Positions 17,574 through 26,378 are shown, counted from the first letter of the stretch. The stretch is DNA of 64,000 nucleotides from UBA2767 sp965228625 (GCA_965228625.1 OZ245829.1:3410001-3474000); one strand, 5' to 3'. Translations and numbers: made by a program. The notes: a model not told the origin generated them from the letters alone.

Positions 17574-18183
17574 TTATGATCTCCCTTTCTAACGATGATA
17601 ATGGTACATCACCGCTATTTAGGATTACACTTTGGTAGTACTGTAACAGGCTATCACATCGGCCGAAATTATTATAAGATTGTGGTCCAAAATCCGGCTC
17701 AAAAACCCCACACTGATAACCTGCTCCCGCTTCCAGCACGTCCAATCTGGGTCATTCTTTTCCGTCCCCATGGCGATCTTCCGACGTCGATTTTGTGATC
17801 GGAGAGCTGACGTGGCGACCGGCAAGGATCAACGGCCCTTCTTGGCCGAAAACCGTTGTCGAAATGGTCTGTGTAAGCTCTGGATTTGAACCTGATCAGT
17901 GGCCCGCAAGGAGGGCGCTGCCCGATTCGGTGGGACAGATGAGACAAATCCTTTCCCCGCACCCAAAATTATCCCGCTAAACCAATTCGTCGCCGGGATT
18001 TTCGATTTATGGATTGGCGTTAGAGAATTGGGTTGGGCACCAAGGTGCATATTCTGCGTAGAATTTGTGTTTGTAACCAACTTGGCAACAGAACGATAAT
18101 CGCCTGCGCGATCAGCAGGAACCGGATCGTCAGCAGAGTAAGCTTCAAATTCGGATCGCGATTCGTCAGCACACGTCCCCCGC
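17574..18183. other. gene-poor stretch between AT-rich gene and DASS transporter
   Basis: About 610 bp. The first 150 bp share the AT-rich character of the preceding gene; the rest returns towards the local average. It contains repeat copy B. No reading frame here has a recognisable product. It looks like eroded foreign or intergenic DNA. Confidence 0.5.
17882..17967. repeat. degenerate dispersed repeat, copy B
   Basis: Homologous to copy A over about 80 bp. The core is CCCGCAAGGAGGGC-N3-TGCCCGA, followed by GGGACA, GAGACAAATCC and CCCCGCACCCA. Together with copy A it brackets the AT-rich segment. Confidence 0.5.
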
Positions 18184-19659
18184 ATGAGCACCCAGAACAC
18201 CGACACCCCCGACGCACCATTCTCGAGACCGGACATTGTCAGCAAAATCGGTATGGCCCTTGGGCCCCTGCTGTTCGTCGCCACTCTTTTGATCGGGCCG
18301 CCCGACGGCTTATCGCCGACCGGTTGGTCGATCGCCGGGTTGGCCGCCTGGATGGCGACCTGGTGGATTACCGAGGCCGTCCCCCTACCGGCGACGTCGC
18401 TTCTGCCGATCGTCATCATCCCCCTGGCCGGCGCCGGCACCGTGAGCGAGGCGACCGAACCGTTCGCGAACCGCATCGTGTTTCTTTTTCTGGGTGGTTT
18501 CCTGATCGCTATTGCGGTCGAACGATGGGAACTTCACCGCCGCCTGGCATTGACCATCCTGACCCGGCTGCCCGGACGGCCCGACCTTCTGGTCGGCGGC
18601 TTTATGGCCGTATCCGCGTTCCTCAGCATGTGGATGTCGAACGTCGCGGCGACGCTGATGATGCTGCCGATCGGTCTTTCCGTTATCCGCCTGATGGAGG
18701 ATGGCCGCGTGTCGGCCGGCCGCGACTTTTCGATGGCGCTGATGTTGGGTCTGGCCTACGCCGCCAGCATTGGCGGGCTCGGCACGTTGATCGGTTCGGT
18801 GCCCAATGCCTTCGCCGCCGGCATGATGGACGAGGTTTACGGCATCCACGTCGGTTTCGGCAGGTGGATGGTTGCCGCCCTGCCGCTCAGCCTGTCTCTC
18901 TTGCTGATCACGTGGTTTCTGTTGTGCCGTGTCATTTGCCGCCTGCCCAAAGAGGAGCTGGCCGGTGCGCGCGCCATGATCGCGGAACACCATGCCGAGC
19001 TTGGGGCCATGACCACAGCCGAACGCCGTGTCGCGCTGATCGCCGGCCTGACGGCTTTCCTGTGGGTCTTCCGCCCGCTGATCGCCGACCTTCTGGGCAC
19101 GTCCGCCCTGACCGATACGGGAATCGCCATCGGTGCGGCCGTGCTGCTTTTCGCAATACCGGCGGGCAACGGCAAAGGAGACCGCCTGCTCGACTGGCCA
19201 ACCGCCAAACGCGTGCCGTGGGATATTCTGATCCTCTTCGGCGGCGGCCTGTCGCTCGCCGCCGCCGTTCAGGAGACCGGGCTGGCAGGCTGGATCGGCG
19301 CCGGCATGGAGGATCTCGCCGACTGGCCCATGATCATCGTCGTTGGAATCATCGTCACCACGGTCATCTTCATGACCGAAATCGCCAGCAACACCGCGAC
19401 GTCGGCGACCTTCATCCCGATTGCCGCCGCATTGGCCCTGGTGTTCGGCGTCAGCCCCTTCGACCTTGCCGCGCCGGTCGCGCTCGCGGCCAGTTGCGCT
19501 TTCATGCTGCCGGTTGCGACGCCACCCAATGCCATCGTCTACAGCAGCGGGGCCATATCGATCATGCAGATGGTAAGGGCCGGCGTTCTGCTCAACGTTT
19601 TGGCGGTGATCCTGATCTCCGTCTACATTCCGTGGGCTATTGCGCTGGTCTTCGGCTAG
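18184..19659 (+). CDS. DASS/SLC13-family anion (dicarboxylate or sulfate) transporter
   Basis: A 491-residue sodium-coupled carrier of the divalent anion:sodium symporter family with about 11 hydrophobic segments. Family signatures are visible: the first SNT-like motif MWMSNVAATLMMLPI near 156 and the second NTATSATFIPI near 405, followed by LPVATPPNAIVYSSG near 445. Substrate (C4-dicarboxylate, citrate, tartrate or sulfate) cannot be told from sequence alone. No good Shine-Dalgarno was seen before the ATG. It stands alone between repeat copies B and C. Confidence 0.88.
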   Translation: MSTQNTDTPDAPFSRPDIVSKIGMALGPLLFVATLLIGPPDGLSPTGWSIAGLAAWMATWWITEAVPLPATSLLPIVIIPLAGAGTVSEATEPFANRIVFLFLGGFLIAIAVERWELHRRLALTILTRLPGRPDLLVGGFMAVSAFLSMWMSNVAATLMMLPIGLSVIRLMEDGRVSAGRDFSMALMLGLAYAASIGGLGTLIGSVPNAFAAGMMDEVYGIHVGFGRWMVAALPLSLSLLLITWFLLCRVICRLPKEELAGARAMIAEHHAELGAMTTAERRVALIAGLTAFLWVFRPLIADLLGTSALTDTGIAIGAAVLLFAIPAGNGKGDRLLDWPTAKRVPWDILILFGGGLSLAAAVQETGLAGWIGAGMEDLADWPMIIVVGIIVTTVIFMTEIASNTATSATFIPIAAALALVFGVSPFDLAAPVALAASCAFMLPVATPPNAIVYSSGAISIMQMVRAGVLLNVLAVILISVYIPWAIALVFG

Positions 19660-19668
19660 TCGTCCTCG

Positions 19669-19712
19669 TCAGGGACCCGCAAGGAGGGCTCGGCCCGCCT
19701 GTTGCGGCGGGC
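19669..19712. repeat. short repeat copy C plus hairpin after the transporter
   Basis: GACCCGCAAGGAGGGCTCGGCCCG repeats only the core of copies A and B. It runs into a hairpin GCCCGCC-N6-GGCGGGC at 19693-19712, just after the transporter stop. Without a T run it is a weak candidate terminator. Confidence 0.4.
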
Positions 19713-19813
19713 ACGTCGTGGCGTGCCCCACCCCCTGAGGAAGGGGCGGGACACGCAGCAGCACGAGGACAAGAATAGCCCCCAACGGGCTCTCAGCCGG
19801 CCCGGGTCGGCCG

Positions 19814-20410
19814 TCAGGCGTGCTCTTTGGATTTCACCGCCGGCGGATGGCCGTAGACTTCCGCATAGCGCGACAGTGGCAACATGTCGAAGATCATGTG
19901 GATGCGGTCCGCCTCACCGTCGTTGTAGGCTTCGTGCATCTGATTGTTGTCGAACCACCAGAGCTCACCTTCGCGCATGCGCACTTCTTCGTCAGCCGCT
20001 TTCATGTAGCTGCCGGCCGGGCTCCGCAGGATCAGATGATAACGATCCCGAAGCCTGTAGTATTCGCCCCGATCGATGTGGGGATAGACCCTGCGGCCGG
20101 GCATGAGGCGGACGATCTTGCCGCGTCCCATCTCCGCATTCAGCTCCTCGGCCATGGACTTCAGAAAGCCCCGGGCGAGCAGGAATTTCTCCGAAGAGTT
20201 GGTGAAACGGCTCTCGTGAACGTCGCGCCGGGCGCGGCCGTTGATCTTGGATTTGACCAGGCCCCGCAGAGGAATGGCCTGGGCCTCCCGCTGCACCGCG
20301 ATCTTGTCCTGACGACCGGTGCTCATGTCCCAGGCGCCTTCGATCGAGGCGATCTCGTCCAGGAACGGCTGTACATCCATCCCGCTCTTTATGCACTTGA
20401 AATACTTCAT
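19814..20410 (-). CDS. aspartyl/asparaginyl beta-hydroxylase-family dioxygenase
   Basis: A 198-residue Fe(II)/2-oxoglutarate dioxygenase of the Asp/Asn hydroxylase family. The first iron ligand pair is H-x-D in PHIDRGEYYRLRDRYHL near 111-113. The distal histidine lies near 159 in WWFDNNQMHEAYN, and a basic residue in DRIHMIFD near 170 would bind 2-oxoglutarate. It would hydroxylate a peptide or amino-acid side chain. It lies 44 bp downstream of the ABC exporter on the same strand, so the two form a probable operon in which the hydroxylated product could be the exported one. Confidence 0.85.
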   Translation of the reverse strand: MKYFKCIKSGMDVQPFLDEIASIEGAWDMSTGRQDKIAVQREAQAIPLRGLVKSKINGRARRDVHESRFTNSSEKFLLARGFLKSMAEELNAEMGRGKIVRLMPGRRVYPHIDRGEYYRLRDRYHLILRSPAGSYMKAADEEVRMREGELWWFDNNQMHEAYNDGEADRIHMIFDMLPLSRYAEVYGHPPAVKSKEHA

Positions 20411-20454
20411 GGTCTGTCTCCTGTTGTGGTTGGGGCAGGACCAGCCTTAAGACC

Positions 20455-22149
20455 TCAGGTCACCAATCGGATATCCTTTGCCGGGCCTAGGCAGTCCGGC
20501 AATGCACTGGAATCGATGACCTCAAGCTTTCCCTGGTCCAGATGAAAGACCCGGTCCGCTTCGGCAGCCCGGATCGGATCATGAGTGATAAAGACGACGG
20601 TGCCGCGCCCGAGGCCGAGCGCGCGATCGAGCAACGCGCCCGCGCCCTGATCCAGATTGGCGTCGGCTTCGTCCAGAAGGAGAACGCGTGGCCGGGTCAG
20701 GAGAGCACGCCCCAAGGCGATGCGGGCCCGCTCGCCGGTTGACAGCCCTTCGCCGAGCTCCGACACGCGCGAATCCAGACCCTTGGGCAAACGATCCACG
20801 AGGTCGCTTAGTCCAAGGAGGTCGACAATGTCGGCGAGATCGCGGTCCGTCCGCTTTGGCGCGCCATAGGTAAGGTTCAGGCGTAGCGAACCGCGCAACA
20901 ACGGAAGGTCGGGCGAGACGAGTGCGAAGGCGCGTCGCAGGTCCCTCCAACGCGTCTTTGCAATGTTCTGGCCGTCAAGCAGGACCGATCCCTCGTCCGG
21001 GTCGAGAATACCGGCGATCACGCGAAGCAGCGTCGACTTGCCGGCGCCGTTGGGACCGACAATGGCCACACGTTCGCCAGTCTCGATCGTCGCATTGACG
21101 CCCTTGAGCACATGACCGAGGTGCACGCCTTTGAACTGAAGCCGTCCCGGACCGTCCTTTAAGCGCCGGCCGCCTCTGCCGCGCACCGGGCGGCCGACCG
21201 CCTGCAGGGCCAGGAGCTGCTGCTGTTTCTGGCGCGCGATCAGCGCCCCATTCCAATATTCATAGACGCGGCCGAGGTCTTGCAGTCGCGGCGCCAGGAG
21301 CCCGGCGACGACCATGGCTGCAACGACCGCACCGGGTGTGGCATGTCCGACGCTGACTTGAACGGCACCGACGAAAAGGGCACAGGCGCTGGCAAAGCCA
21401 CCGCTGGCTTCCGAGAGTGCCCGCAACAGACCGATGACGCGGGCCCGACCGACAAGCGCGCGACGCAGACGCCGGCTGAGCCGGCGCAAACGCTGCGCCT
21501 CGCGCGCCTCTTGCCCGAAAGCCTCGACGACGCCGATATGGGCAAGCCGGTCGCTCAATGTCGCCGCCAGTTGCCCGCGGCGGCGGCGTGTTTCACGCAT
21601 TCGCAGGCGCAGTTTCGGGCCAATAGCCAGTGCAAGCGTCAATGAGACGGCTACGGCCACGGCCACGGCCATGGCGACCACGGGTTCAACGAAGCTGAGT
21701 GCTCCAATGGCGAGGATGGCAGCGAGGCCGCTGACCGTTAGGCGCGCGAGCCCCAGACTGATCCACTGGCGCAAGGCCGTGAGGTCGCCAATGAAGCGGA
21801 GCATGATGGCGCCACGGCTCATCTGGCGCGTGCCCTCGGCACCGATTCTGGCCAGATGGCGGAACAGGGTCATGCGCACCGCATGAATGTAGCTCTGGCC
21901 AAGCTCCTCGGCGTCGACTTGGCTGCGCCAGCGAAGCCAGGCGGTGAGAATGATGCACACGATGAGTCCACCGCCGAAAACGACGGCGGACGACAGCGAA
22001 AGAGGATCGCGCGAAGTGACCAGCGTATCGAAACCGCGTTTCACCAGCATCGCCATGGCAACGGCCGTGGCGGCCTGACACACGCCGTTGGCGACGAGAT
22101 AGGCGAAGCGCAGGCGGCGCTTTCCCGTCAGCAGCTTCGGCAAAGACAT
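20455..22149 (-). CDS. ABC exporter, fused permease and ATPase
   Basis: About 564 residues from the ATG at 22149, which has GGAAGGG upstream; a TTG 33 nt further up is the alternative. Six transmembrane helices occupy the first 300 residues. The nucleotide-binding domain follows: Walker A GPNGAGKST near 370, signature LSTGERARIALGRAL near 478, Walker B RVLLLDEADA near 498, and the switch histidine in FITHDP. It is a half-transporter of the lipid/peptide/drug exporter class and probably works as a homodimer. It precedes the hydroxylase gene in one operon. The degenerate signature (LSTGE) is mildly unusual. Substrate unknown. Confidence 0.87.
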   Translation of the reverse strand: MSLPKLLTGKRRLRFAYLVANGVCQAATAVAMAMLVKRGFDTLVTSRDPLSLSSAVVFGGGLIVCIILTAWLRWRSQVDAEELGQSYIHAVRMTLFRHLARIGAEGTRQMSRGAIMLRFIGDLTALRQWISLGLARLTVSGLAAILAIGALSFVEPVVAMAVAVAVAVSLTLALAIGPKLRLRMRETRRRRGQLAATLSDRLAHIGVVEAFGQEAREAQRLRRLSRRLRRALVGRARVIGLLRALSEASGGFASACALFVGAVQVSVGHATPGAVVAAMVVAGLLAPRLQDLGRVYEYWNGALIARQKQQQLLALQAVGRPVRGRGGRRLKDGPGRLQFKGVHLGHVLKGVNATIETGERVAIVGPNGAGKSTLLRVIAGILDPDEGSVLLDGQNIAKTRWRDLRRAFALVSPDLPLLRGSLRLNLTYGAPKRTDRDLADIVDLLGLSDLVDRLPKGLDSRVSELGEGLSTGERARIALGRALLTRPRVLLLDEADANLDQGAGALLDRALGLGRGTVVFITHDPIRAAEADRVFHLDQGKLEVIDSSALPDCLGPAKDIRLVT

Positions 22150-22490
22150 GGGACGACCCTTCCGGATTGCTGGTATCGACAACCAGACAACGGACCAGGC
22201 GGGTCGTTATTCCCGTCCCATGGGCAACAACTCTCTTTTGCATGGCGGCGCGCGTCGTCTCGCCCGGCAGCGCCAACTCAGGCGCAGCCGGCTGCTGCGC
22301 TTTAACCGGCAAGCGGCAGAGCTCAACCAACATCATCGGGCGAATGAGGTTTCTTCTCGGGATCTGGCCCCATAACCTGATCAAAAAACGATCAATCCCC
22401 GGCGCCAGGCAGAGGTTTTGTCGTTTTGGCTGGAGCACGTCCTCAGGACAGGACCCTCTGACGGTGCCGCCGGATGCGTTGCGGGTGTTG
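22150..22490. other. intergenic stretch between AMP-ligase and ABC exporter genes
   Basis: About 340 bp, both neighbours leftward. It should contain the exporter promoter. I looked for a small precursor-peptide gene that could serve as substrate for the hydroxylase and exporter, and saw nothing convincing. Confidence 0.5.
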
Positions 22491-24053
22491 TCAGGCAGTG
22501 CGGCTTGGCGAGACGTCTTCTGCCGCCATTTTGGAAAGGGCAACCCGGTCAATTTTCCCCGCGGCGTTTTCAGGGAGTGCCTTGATCGCGAAGATCTCCT
22601 CCGGCGCCTTGTAGCCGATACGGTCACGCGCCATCTTGAGTATCTCCGCCGCTGGCAACGTCTTTACTCCGGGTTTCAGCACCACATAGGCGCGTATGTT
22701 CTGTCCATGGAGTGTATCGGGAACCCCGACCACCGCGGCGGCTTCTATCGCATCATTTTCAAGCAGGACGTTCTCGACTTCCTGCGGGGCGATGTTTGAA
22801 CCGTCGTGAATGATGATCTGTTTTTGCCGCCCGCAGAACCAGAAGTATCCTTGATCGTCAAAGCGGAGGAGATCACCGCTGTTGAGCCATCCGTCCTCGA
22901 TCACGTCGGCGGTCGCATCCGCATCCCCGAAATACCCGGACATGACGGAGGGCGACCGGATCCACAGAACACCCTGCTTGCCCTCTCCAAGGTCATTGCC
23001 CTTTTCGTCCCGGACAGAAAACTCGTTTCCGGGCATGGCAGGACCGACGGAGCCGTGAACAATGGGCCCATCGGGCGGGTTATGAGTCACGATACCGACC
23101 TCCGTCAGACCGTAGCCCTCCGCGAGTTCAACGCCTGACACCTCCTGAAATTTCTTCTGCAGGTCAGTCGCCACCTTGTCTCCGCCGCAGTCGCACATCC
23201 GCAGCCGCTGAAATGCGGCATCGGAGTCCTTTGATGCGTAGACCATTTCGGTGAGGGCGTAGGGCATCATGGCGATCACGGTCGGCTGGTGGTGCCGCAT
23301 CAGGGGCATCACTGCGCCGACGCTTATGTCTTCCGCGACGACCGCGTTGCCCCCCACGGAGAGTGCCGCATACGACATGATCTGGCCGAGCATGTGGGAG
23401 AGCGAAGAGACCGGCAGGATCGTGTCTTTCTCCGTGATCAGGTAAGTGGCACCGAGGGACGCCACGATATGGCCGAGACTGCGTTGGGTGTGGGTGACAC
23501 CTTTGGGCCGCCCTGTGCTGCCGGACGTAAAGAAGATCACGGCCGGATCATCCGGTCCGGGCCGGTCGGGCGCTGCAGCGGCGGCTGTGCGCACCGTCAG
23601 CGGCTCGAACTTGCCGAACCCGGGCAATTCACCGTCGACTGAAAGGCCGCCGAGCTCCAGACCGGCCACGCCGGTGCATTTCGAGATGTCGCCCGCGCGT
23701 TCGGCATGGGCGACCATCAGCCGCGGTTTGCTCAAACCGATGGCGTAGTCGATATCGTGCTCCAGGTAGCGGTAGTTCAGCGGGACGGCCACGAAGCCTG
23801 CGCGGAGGCAGGCCAGGTAGTGCACGATGACCTTTATACGGTTCGGTAACAGCGAAACAACTCTGTCGCCGCGCCTGAGGCCGAGATCGAAGTAATTGCT
23901 GGCGAGGTTCCGGCTTTGTGCATCAAGTTCGCGCCAGGACAGACCGTCGTTCATGGTGGAAACTGCGATGGCATCGGGCGTTCGCGCCAAGCCGTGCTCG
24001 AGAAGCCGTGACAGATCGACCGAACGATCAAGGGGTGGGCCGGTGAGCGTCAT
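22491..24053 (-). CDS. AMP-forming acyl-CoA or acid ligase (ANL superfamily)
   Basis: About 520 residues; the ATG at 24053 is preferred to the GTG 9 nt upstream. The AMP-binding P-loop TSGSTGRPKG lies near 177. Later motifs are YGLTEVG near 312, the aspartate in WLNSGDLLRF near 394, the hinge region RQKQIIIHDGSNIAP near 411, and the catalytic C-terminal lysine in NAAGKIDR near 503. The enzyme activates a carboxylic acid as the acyl-adenylate and then usually transfers it to CoA. The acid is not identifiable. No pathway partner lies directly beside it. Confidence 0.9.
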   Translation of the reverse strand: MTLTGPPLDRSVDLSRLLEHGLARTPDAIAVSTMNDGLSWRELDAQSRNLASNYFDLGLRRGDRVVSLLPNRIKVIVHYLACLRAGFVAVPLNYRYLEHDIDYAIGLSKPRLMVAHAERAGDISKCTGVAGLELGGLSVDGELPGFGKFEPLTVRTAAAAAPDRPGPDDPAVIFFTSGSTGRPKGVTHTQRSLGHIVASLGATYLITEKDTILPVSSLSHMLGQIMSYAALSVGGNAVVAEDISVGAVMPLMRHHQPTVIAMMPYALTEMVYASKDSDAAFQRLRMCDCGGDKVATDLQKKFQEVSGVELAEGYGLTEVGIVTHNPPDGPIVHGSVGPAMPGNEFSVRDEKGNDLGEGKQGVLWIRSPSVMSGYFGDADATADVIEDGWLNSGDLLRFDDQGYFWFCGRQKQIIIHDGSNIAPQEVENVLLENDAIEAAAVVGVPDTLHGQNIRAYVVLKPGVKTLPAAEILKMARDRIGYKAPEEIFAIKALPENAAGKIDRVALSKMAAEDVSPSRTA

Positions 24054-24186
24054 GTGAAGCACTCCCTGTCAGCGACACGGCACCAATGGAACCGCGGACC
24101 ACGTCAGGTTATCACCGGAGCAACGTCTTTCCAGACTTAAGTAAGGCTATGTTTTTGTCCGAGTTTTGCCACCGCAACTATATCCA

Positions 24187-24720
24187 TCAGACCAGATCGA
24201 TCGCGCGATTGATCTGAGAGCCCCGGTTCACCGCGAGATAGGTCGGGTGAGGCAGCCGTTCCGAGGTGTCGATTTCACGCCGAAGCCACTCGCACGCCTC
24301 CAATCGGTGCAATGAGGTGGACAGGGACCGATCCGTTATGGTGCCCAGGGTTGATCTGATGGCTGAAAAGCGCTGAGGCCGGTCCGTCAGCGCCAGTATC
24401 GGAACCGTCCAGCTTCGTCGCAGCAAGGCGAACTCTCTGTCATTCGGGACAGCGCTGACGATTCTGCCGGCGGTCTCGGCGGCCTCGACACCATTTCGGG
24501 TCAACCGGAATTCCGGACGCAGCGGATGGCCGTGTCCCGGATTCCTCTCCAGTAATCCGAGCTGGACAAGGTGTTCAAGACTGGAAGCGAATGACGTTCG
24601 GCTTGCGCTGGTTGCCGCCAGCAGAGGCGCCTGCCGGCCGGGAACGCCGGAGTGCAACAGAGCCAGTATGTTCAGGGACCATGCCCGGGATGTGACCTTG
24701 ACAAGTGTCTCTATGTCCAT
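24187..24720 (-). CDS. HxlR-type winged-helix regulator with duplicated domain
   Basis: A 177-residue protein. Residues about 88-170 match the HxlR pattern: RRSWTVPILALTDRPQRFSA, then LGTITDRSLSTSLHRLEACEWL and a wing ending PTYLAVNRG. Residues 1-80 look like a second, more diverged winged helix (RAWSLNILALLHSGVPGRQA, SSLEHLVQLGLLERNPGHG). HxlR proteins normally carry one domain of about 110 residues and dimerise; a single-chain tandem would mimic a dimer. It diverges from a VOC-family gene across 40 bp that contain a perfect palindrome, the usual layout of a local repressor or activator. Confidence 0.8.
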   Translation of the reverse strand: MDIETLVKVTSRAWSLNILALLHSGVPGRQAPLLAATSASRTSFASSLEHLVQLGLLERNPGHGHPLRPEFRLTRNGVEAAETAGRIVSAVPNDREFALLRRSWTVPILALTDRPQRFSAIRSTLGTITDRSLSTSLHRLEACEWLRREIDTSERLPHPTYLAVNRGSQINRAIDLV

Positions 24721-24724
24721 AAAG

Positions 24725-24737
24725 TATAGTTACTATA
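24725..24737. promoter_or_regulatory. palindromic operator candidate
   Basis: TATAGTTACTATA is a perfect inverted repeat (6+1+6) within the 40 bp between the divergent HxlR-type regulator and the VOC gene, only 4 bp from the regulator start codon. Its position suggests autoregulation and control of the VOC gene. Confidence 0.55.
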
Positions 24738-24760
24738 TTTTTGGTTCGAGGGGAAGTTCC

Positions 24761-25138
24761 ATGCCGCTTGTCTCGTTGGAAAACACCATCACGCTTGCAA
24801 TGTCCGTCCGGGACCGTCACGCCAGCGCGGAATGGTATCGCGACAAGCTCGGATTTGAGCTGATCCACCACATCGATGAAGCGGGCTGGAGCGAGATGCG
24901 GACCAAAACCGAAGGCGTGACTCTGGGTCTGGGTGAACAGTCGGAACCCTCGCCGGGCAACACGGTTCCGGTTTTCGGCGTCGCCGATATCGAAACGGCG
25001 CGGGGGTCCCTGGAAGCGGCCGGGGTGAAGTTTGACGGCGAAACCGAGACCGTTGAGGGAATGGTCAGCACCGCGACATTCTATGATCCCGACGGCAACG
25101 CACTGATGCTGGCCCAGGATCTGACGGGGCGTGGCTGA
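24761..25138 (+). CDS. VOC-family (glyoxalase/bleomycin-resistance fold) protein
   Basis: About 125 residues from the ATG at 24761 (GAGGGGAAG upstream); the longer open frame would run into the regulator gene. The beta-alpha-beta-beta-beta repeats are visible: ITLAMSVRDRHASAEWYRDK LGFEL, then VFGVADIETARGSLEAAGVK and ATFYDPDGNALMLAQD. A metal-ligand pattern is only partly evident (a glutamate in SEMRTKTEGV). It could be a small glyoxalase-like, dioxygenase-like or binding protein. Divergent from, and probably controlled by, the HxlR-type regulator. Confidence 0.83.
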   Translation: MPLVSLENTITLAMSVRDRHASAEWYRDKLGFELIHHIDEAGWSEMRTKTEGVTLGLGEQSEPSPGNTVPVFGVADIETARGSLEAAGVKFDGETETVEGMVSTATFYDPDGNALMLAQDLTGRG

Positions 25139-25380
25139 GGCCGCAAAGAAGGCGTCGTCTTTCAGCCTGTGAGTTCGATACAATGACGCGCGCCTTGCCA
25201 GGTGCCGCCGCGCGATCCTGCCCCCCGTGACTTCAGCCCCGTCTTGAGAAAACGCACGCACCCCTTCACGAAATCATTCGCCCTTTTCCTGTTTTTTCGC
25301 TTCTGACCAAGCGTGGACAGCCCCGGTTTCGGCCGAGAAACATTCCCAATCATCGAGACTCGCGTTCTAATCGGGAATCG

Positions 25381-26112
25381 ATGCCGGATGTCGCCCGGTA
25401 CTGGAACTTTCGAACAATGGGTGTTGCGAACATGCCAAACGTCGACCTCGAAGTGATCGCGAATACGTCATACGCCATTCTGCTCGTTTCCTACATCATG
25501 AGAGACATTCTCTGGCTCCGCGTGCTGACGGTCATCTCTCTTGGCTTCGAAATACCCTATTTCTATTTTCAGCCCGACCCGCTCTGGGACGGCATAAGCT
25601 GGGACGTCGCCTTCATTGCAATCAACGTCTACTGGATCGGTCGGCTGGCCTATGACCGTCGCCCCGTCAATTTTACCGACGATCAAAAACGCCTCTGGGA
25701 AACTGCACTCCATAGACTTCATCCAAGACATGCGCGTGCGCTCTTCAAGATTGGCAAAACCAGGTCGGTGGCCCCGAACGAAACAATCACATCGCCTGGA
25801 GAGGCATTGAATGAAATCGCGCTCATATCCGAAGGCAAAGTAGAGCTGAAACTGAACGAAACGAAAGTTGACGAGCTCGGTCCCGGCAGTTTTATCGGCC
25901 CGGCCAGTTTCCTTGAAAGAAGTCTGGAACTTCCGGCGGTCGCGAACATTGTGGCTGTTGAACCAACCCTCATGATCACGTGGGACAAGAACCAGCTCAG
26001 GAAGCTTGTCGACCGCGACCGTCAACTTAGCATCGCGATTGAATCAACTTTCGGACTGGAAATCATGAACCTGCTCGTGAGGGCATGGAAACGCCAGGCA
26101 TCGACTGAATGA
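25381..26112 (+). CDS. Popeye-domain-like membrane protein with cyclic-nucleotide-binding fold
   Basis: A 243-residue protein. Two or three transmembrane helices cover about 28-92 (SYAILLVSYIMRDILWLRVL, IPYFYFQPDPLWDG, VAFIAINVYWIGRLAY). They are followed by YDRRPVNFTDDQKRLWETAL and a cupin-like cNMP-binding region (GKTRSVAPNETITSPGEALN, LISEGKVELKLNE, LGPGSFIGPASFLER). This helix-then-cNMP layout and the linker sequence resemble Popeye (POPDC) proteins, which bind cAMP in animals and have bacterial relatives. The canonical phosphate-binding arginine of CRP-type domains is not evident. The start could also be the Met at 25417 or 25432. It stands alone. Confidence 0.72.
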   Translation: MPDVARYWNFRTMGVANMPNVDLEVIANTSYAILLVSYIMRDILWLRVLTVISLGFEIPYFYFQPDPLWDGISWDVAFIAINVYWIGRLAYDRRPVNFTDDQKRLWETALHRLHPRHARALFKIGKTRSVAPNETITSPGEALNEIALISEGKVELKLNETKVDELGPGSFIGPASFLERSLELPAVANIVAVEPTLMITWDKNQLRKLVDRDRQLSIAIESTFGLEIMNLLVRAWKRQASTE

Positions 26113-26336
26113 ATTTCGATGCTGAACGGGCCTCGCGCTTGAGGAAGTCCTCCCGGCCGCCGACGTTGATCAGCAGGTTCTTCGGGCTGTCCGCCTTCAA
26201 TGTTCGGGCGAACATGGAAACCGCGACCGTTGCGGCGATGGTTGGTTCCTGCCGCGCGACCCGAACGACAATGACGGTTGCCATGGAGTGGCCGAGGAGC
26301 GCCACGCACCCACGCTGGCATCGTTGCGGACGGCAG
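26063..26336 (-). pseudogene. alpha/beta-hydrolase remnant
   Basis: On the minus strand, VALLGHSM (a nucleophile-elbow-like G-H-S-M) is followed by ATVIVVRVARQEPTIAATVA and DSPKNLLINVGGREDFLKRE. This looks like the middle of an alpha/beta hydrolase. Just upstream the matching sequence NDASVG continues in another frame, so there is a frameshift, and no N-terminal part or start is present. It ends inside the 3' end of the Popeye-like gene. I read it as a decayed fragment. Confidence 0.5.
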
Positions 26337-26378
26337 CAAATCAGGACGGTTGCGGGGCCCGGCGGCGAGATTCCAAGT

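Noticed and set aside
18033..19778. A 581-codon same-strand frame across the DASS transporter
   Set aside because: Its translation is an Arg-rich shadow in another frame; the 18184-19659 frame gives an excellent transporter.
20411..22490. RiPP precursor peptide near the hydroxylase/exporter pair
   Set aside because: The gaps at 20411-20454 and 22150-22490 contain no small frame with an RBS and leader-core character.
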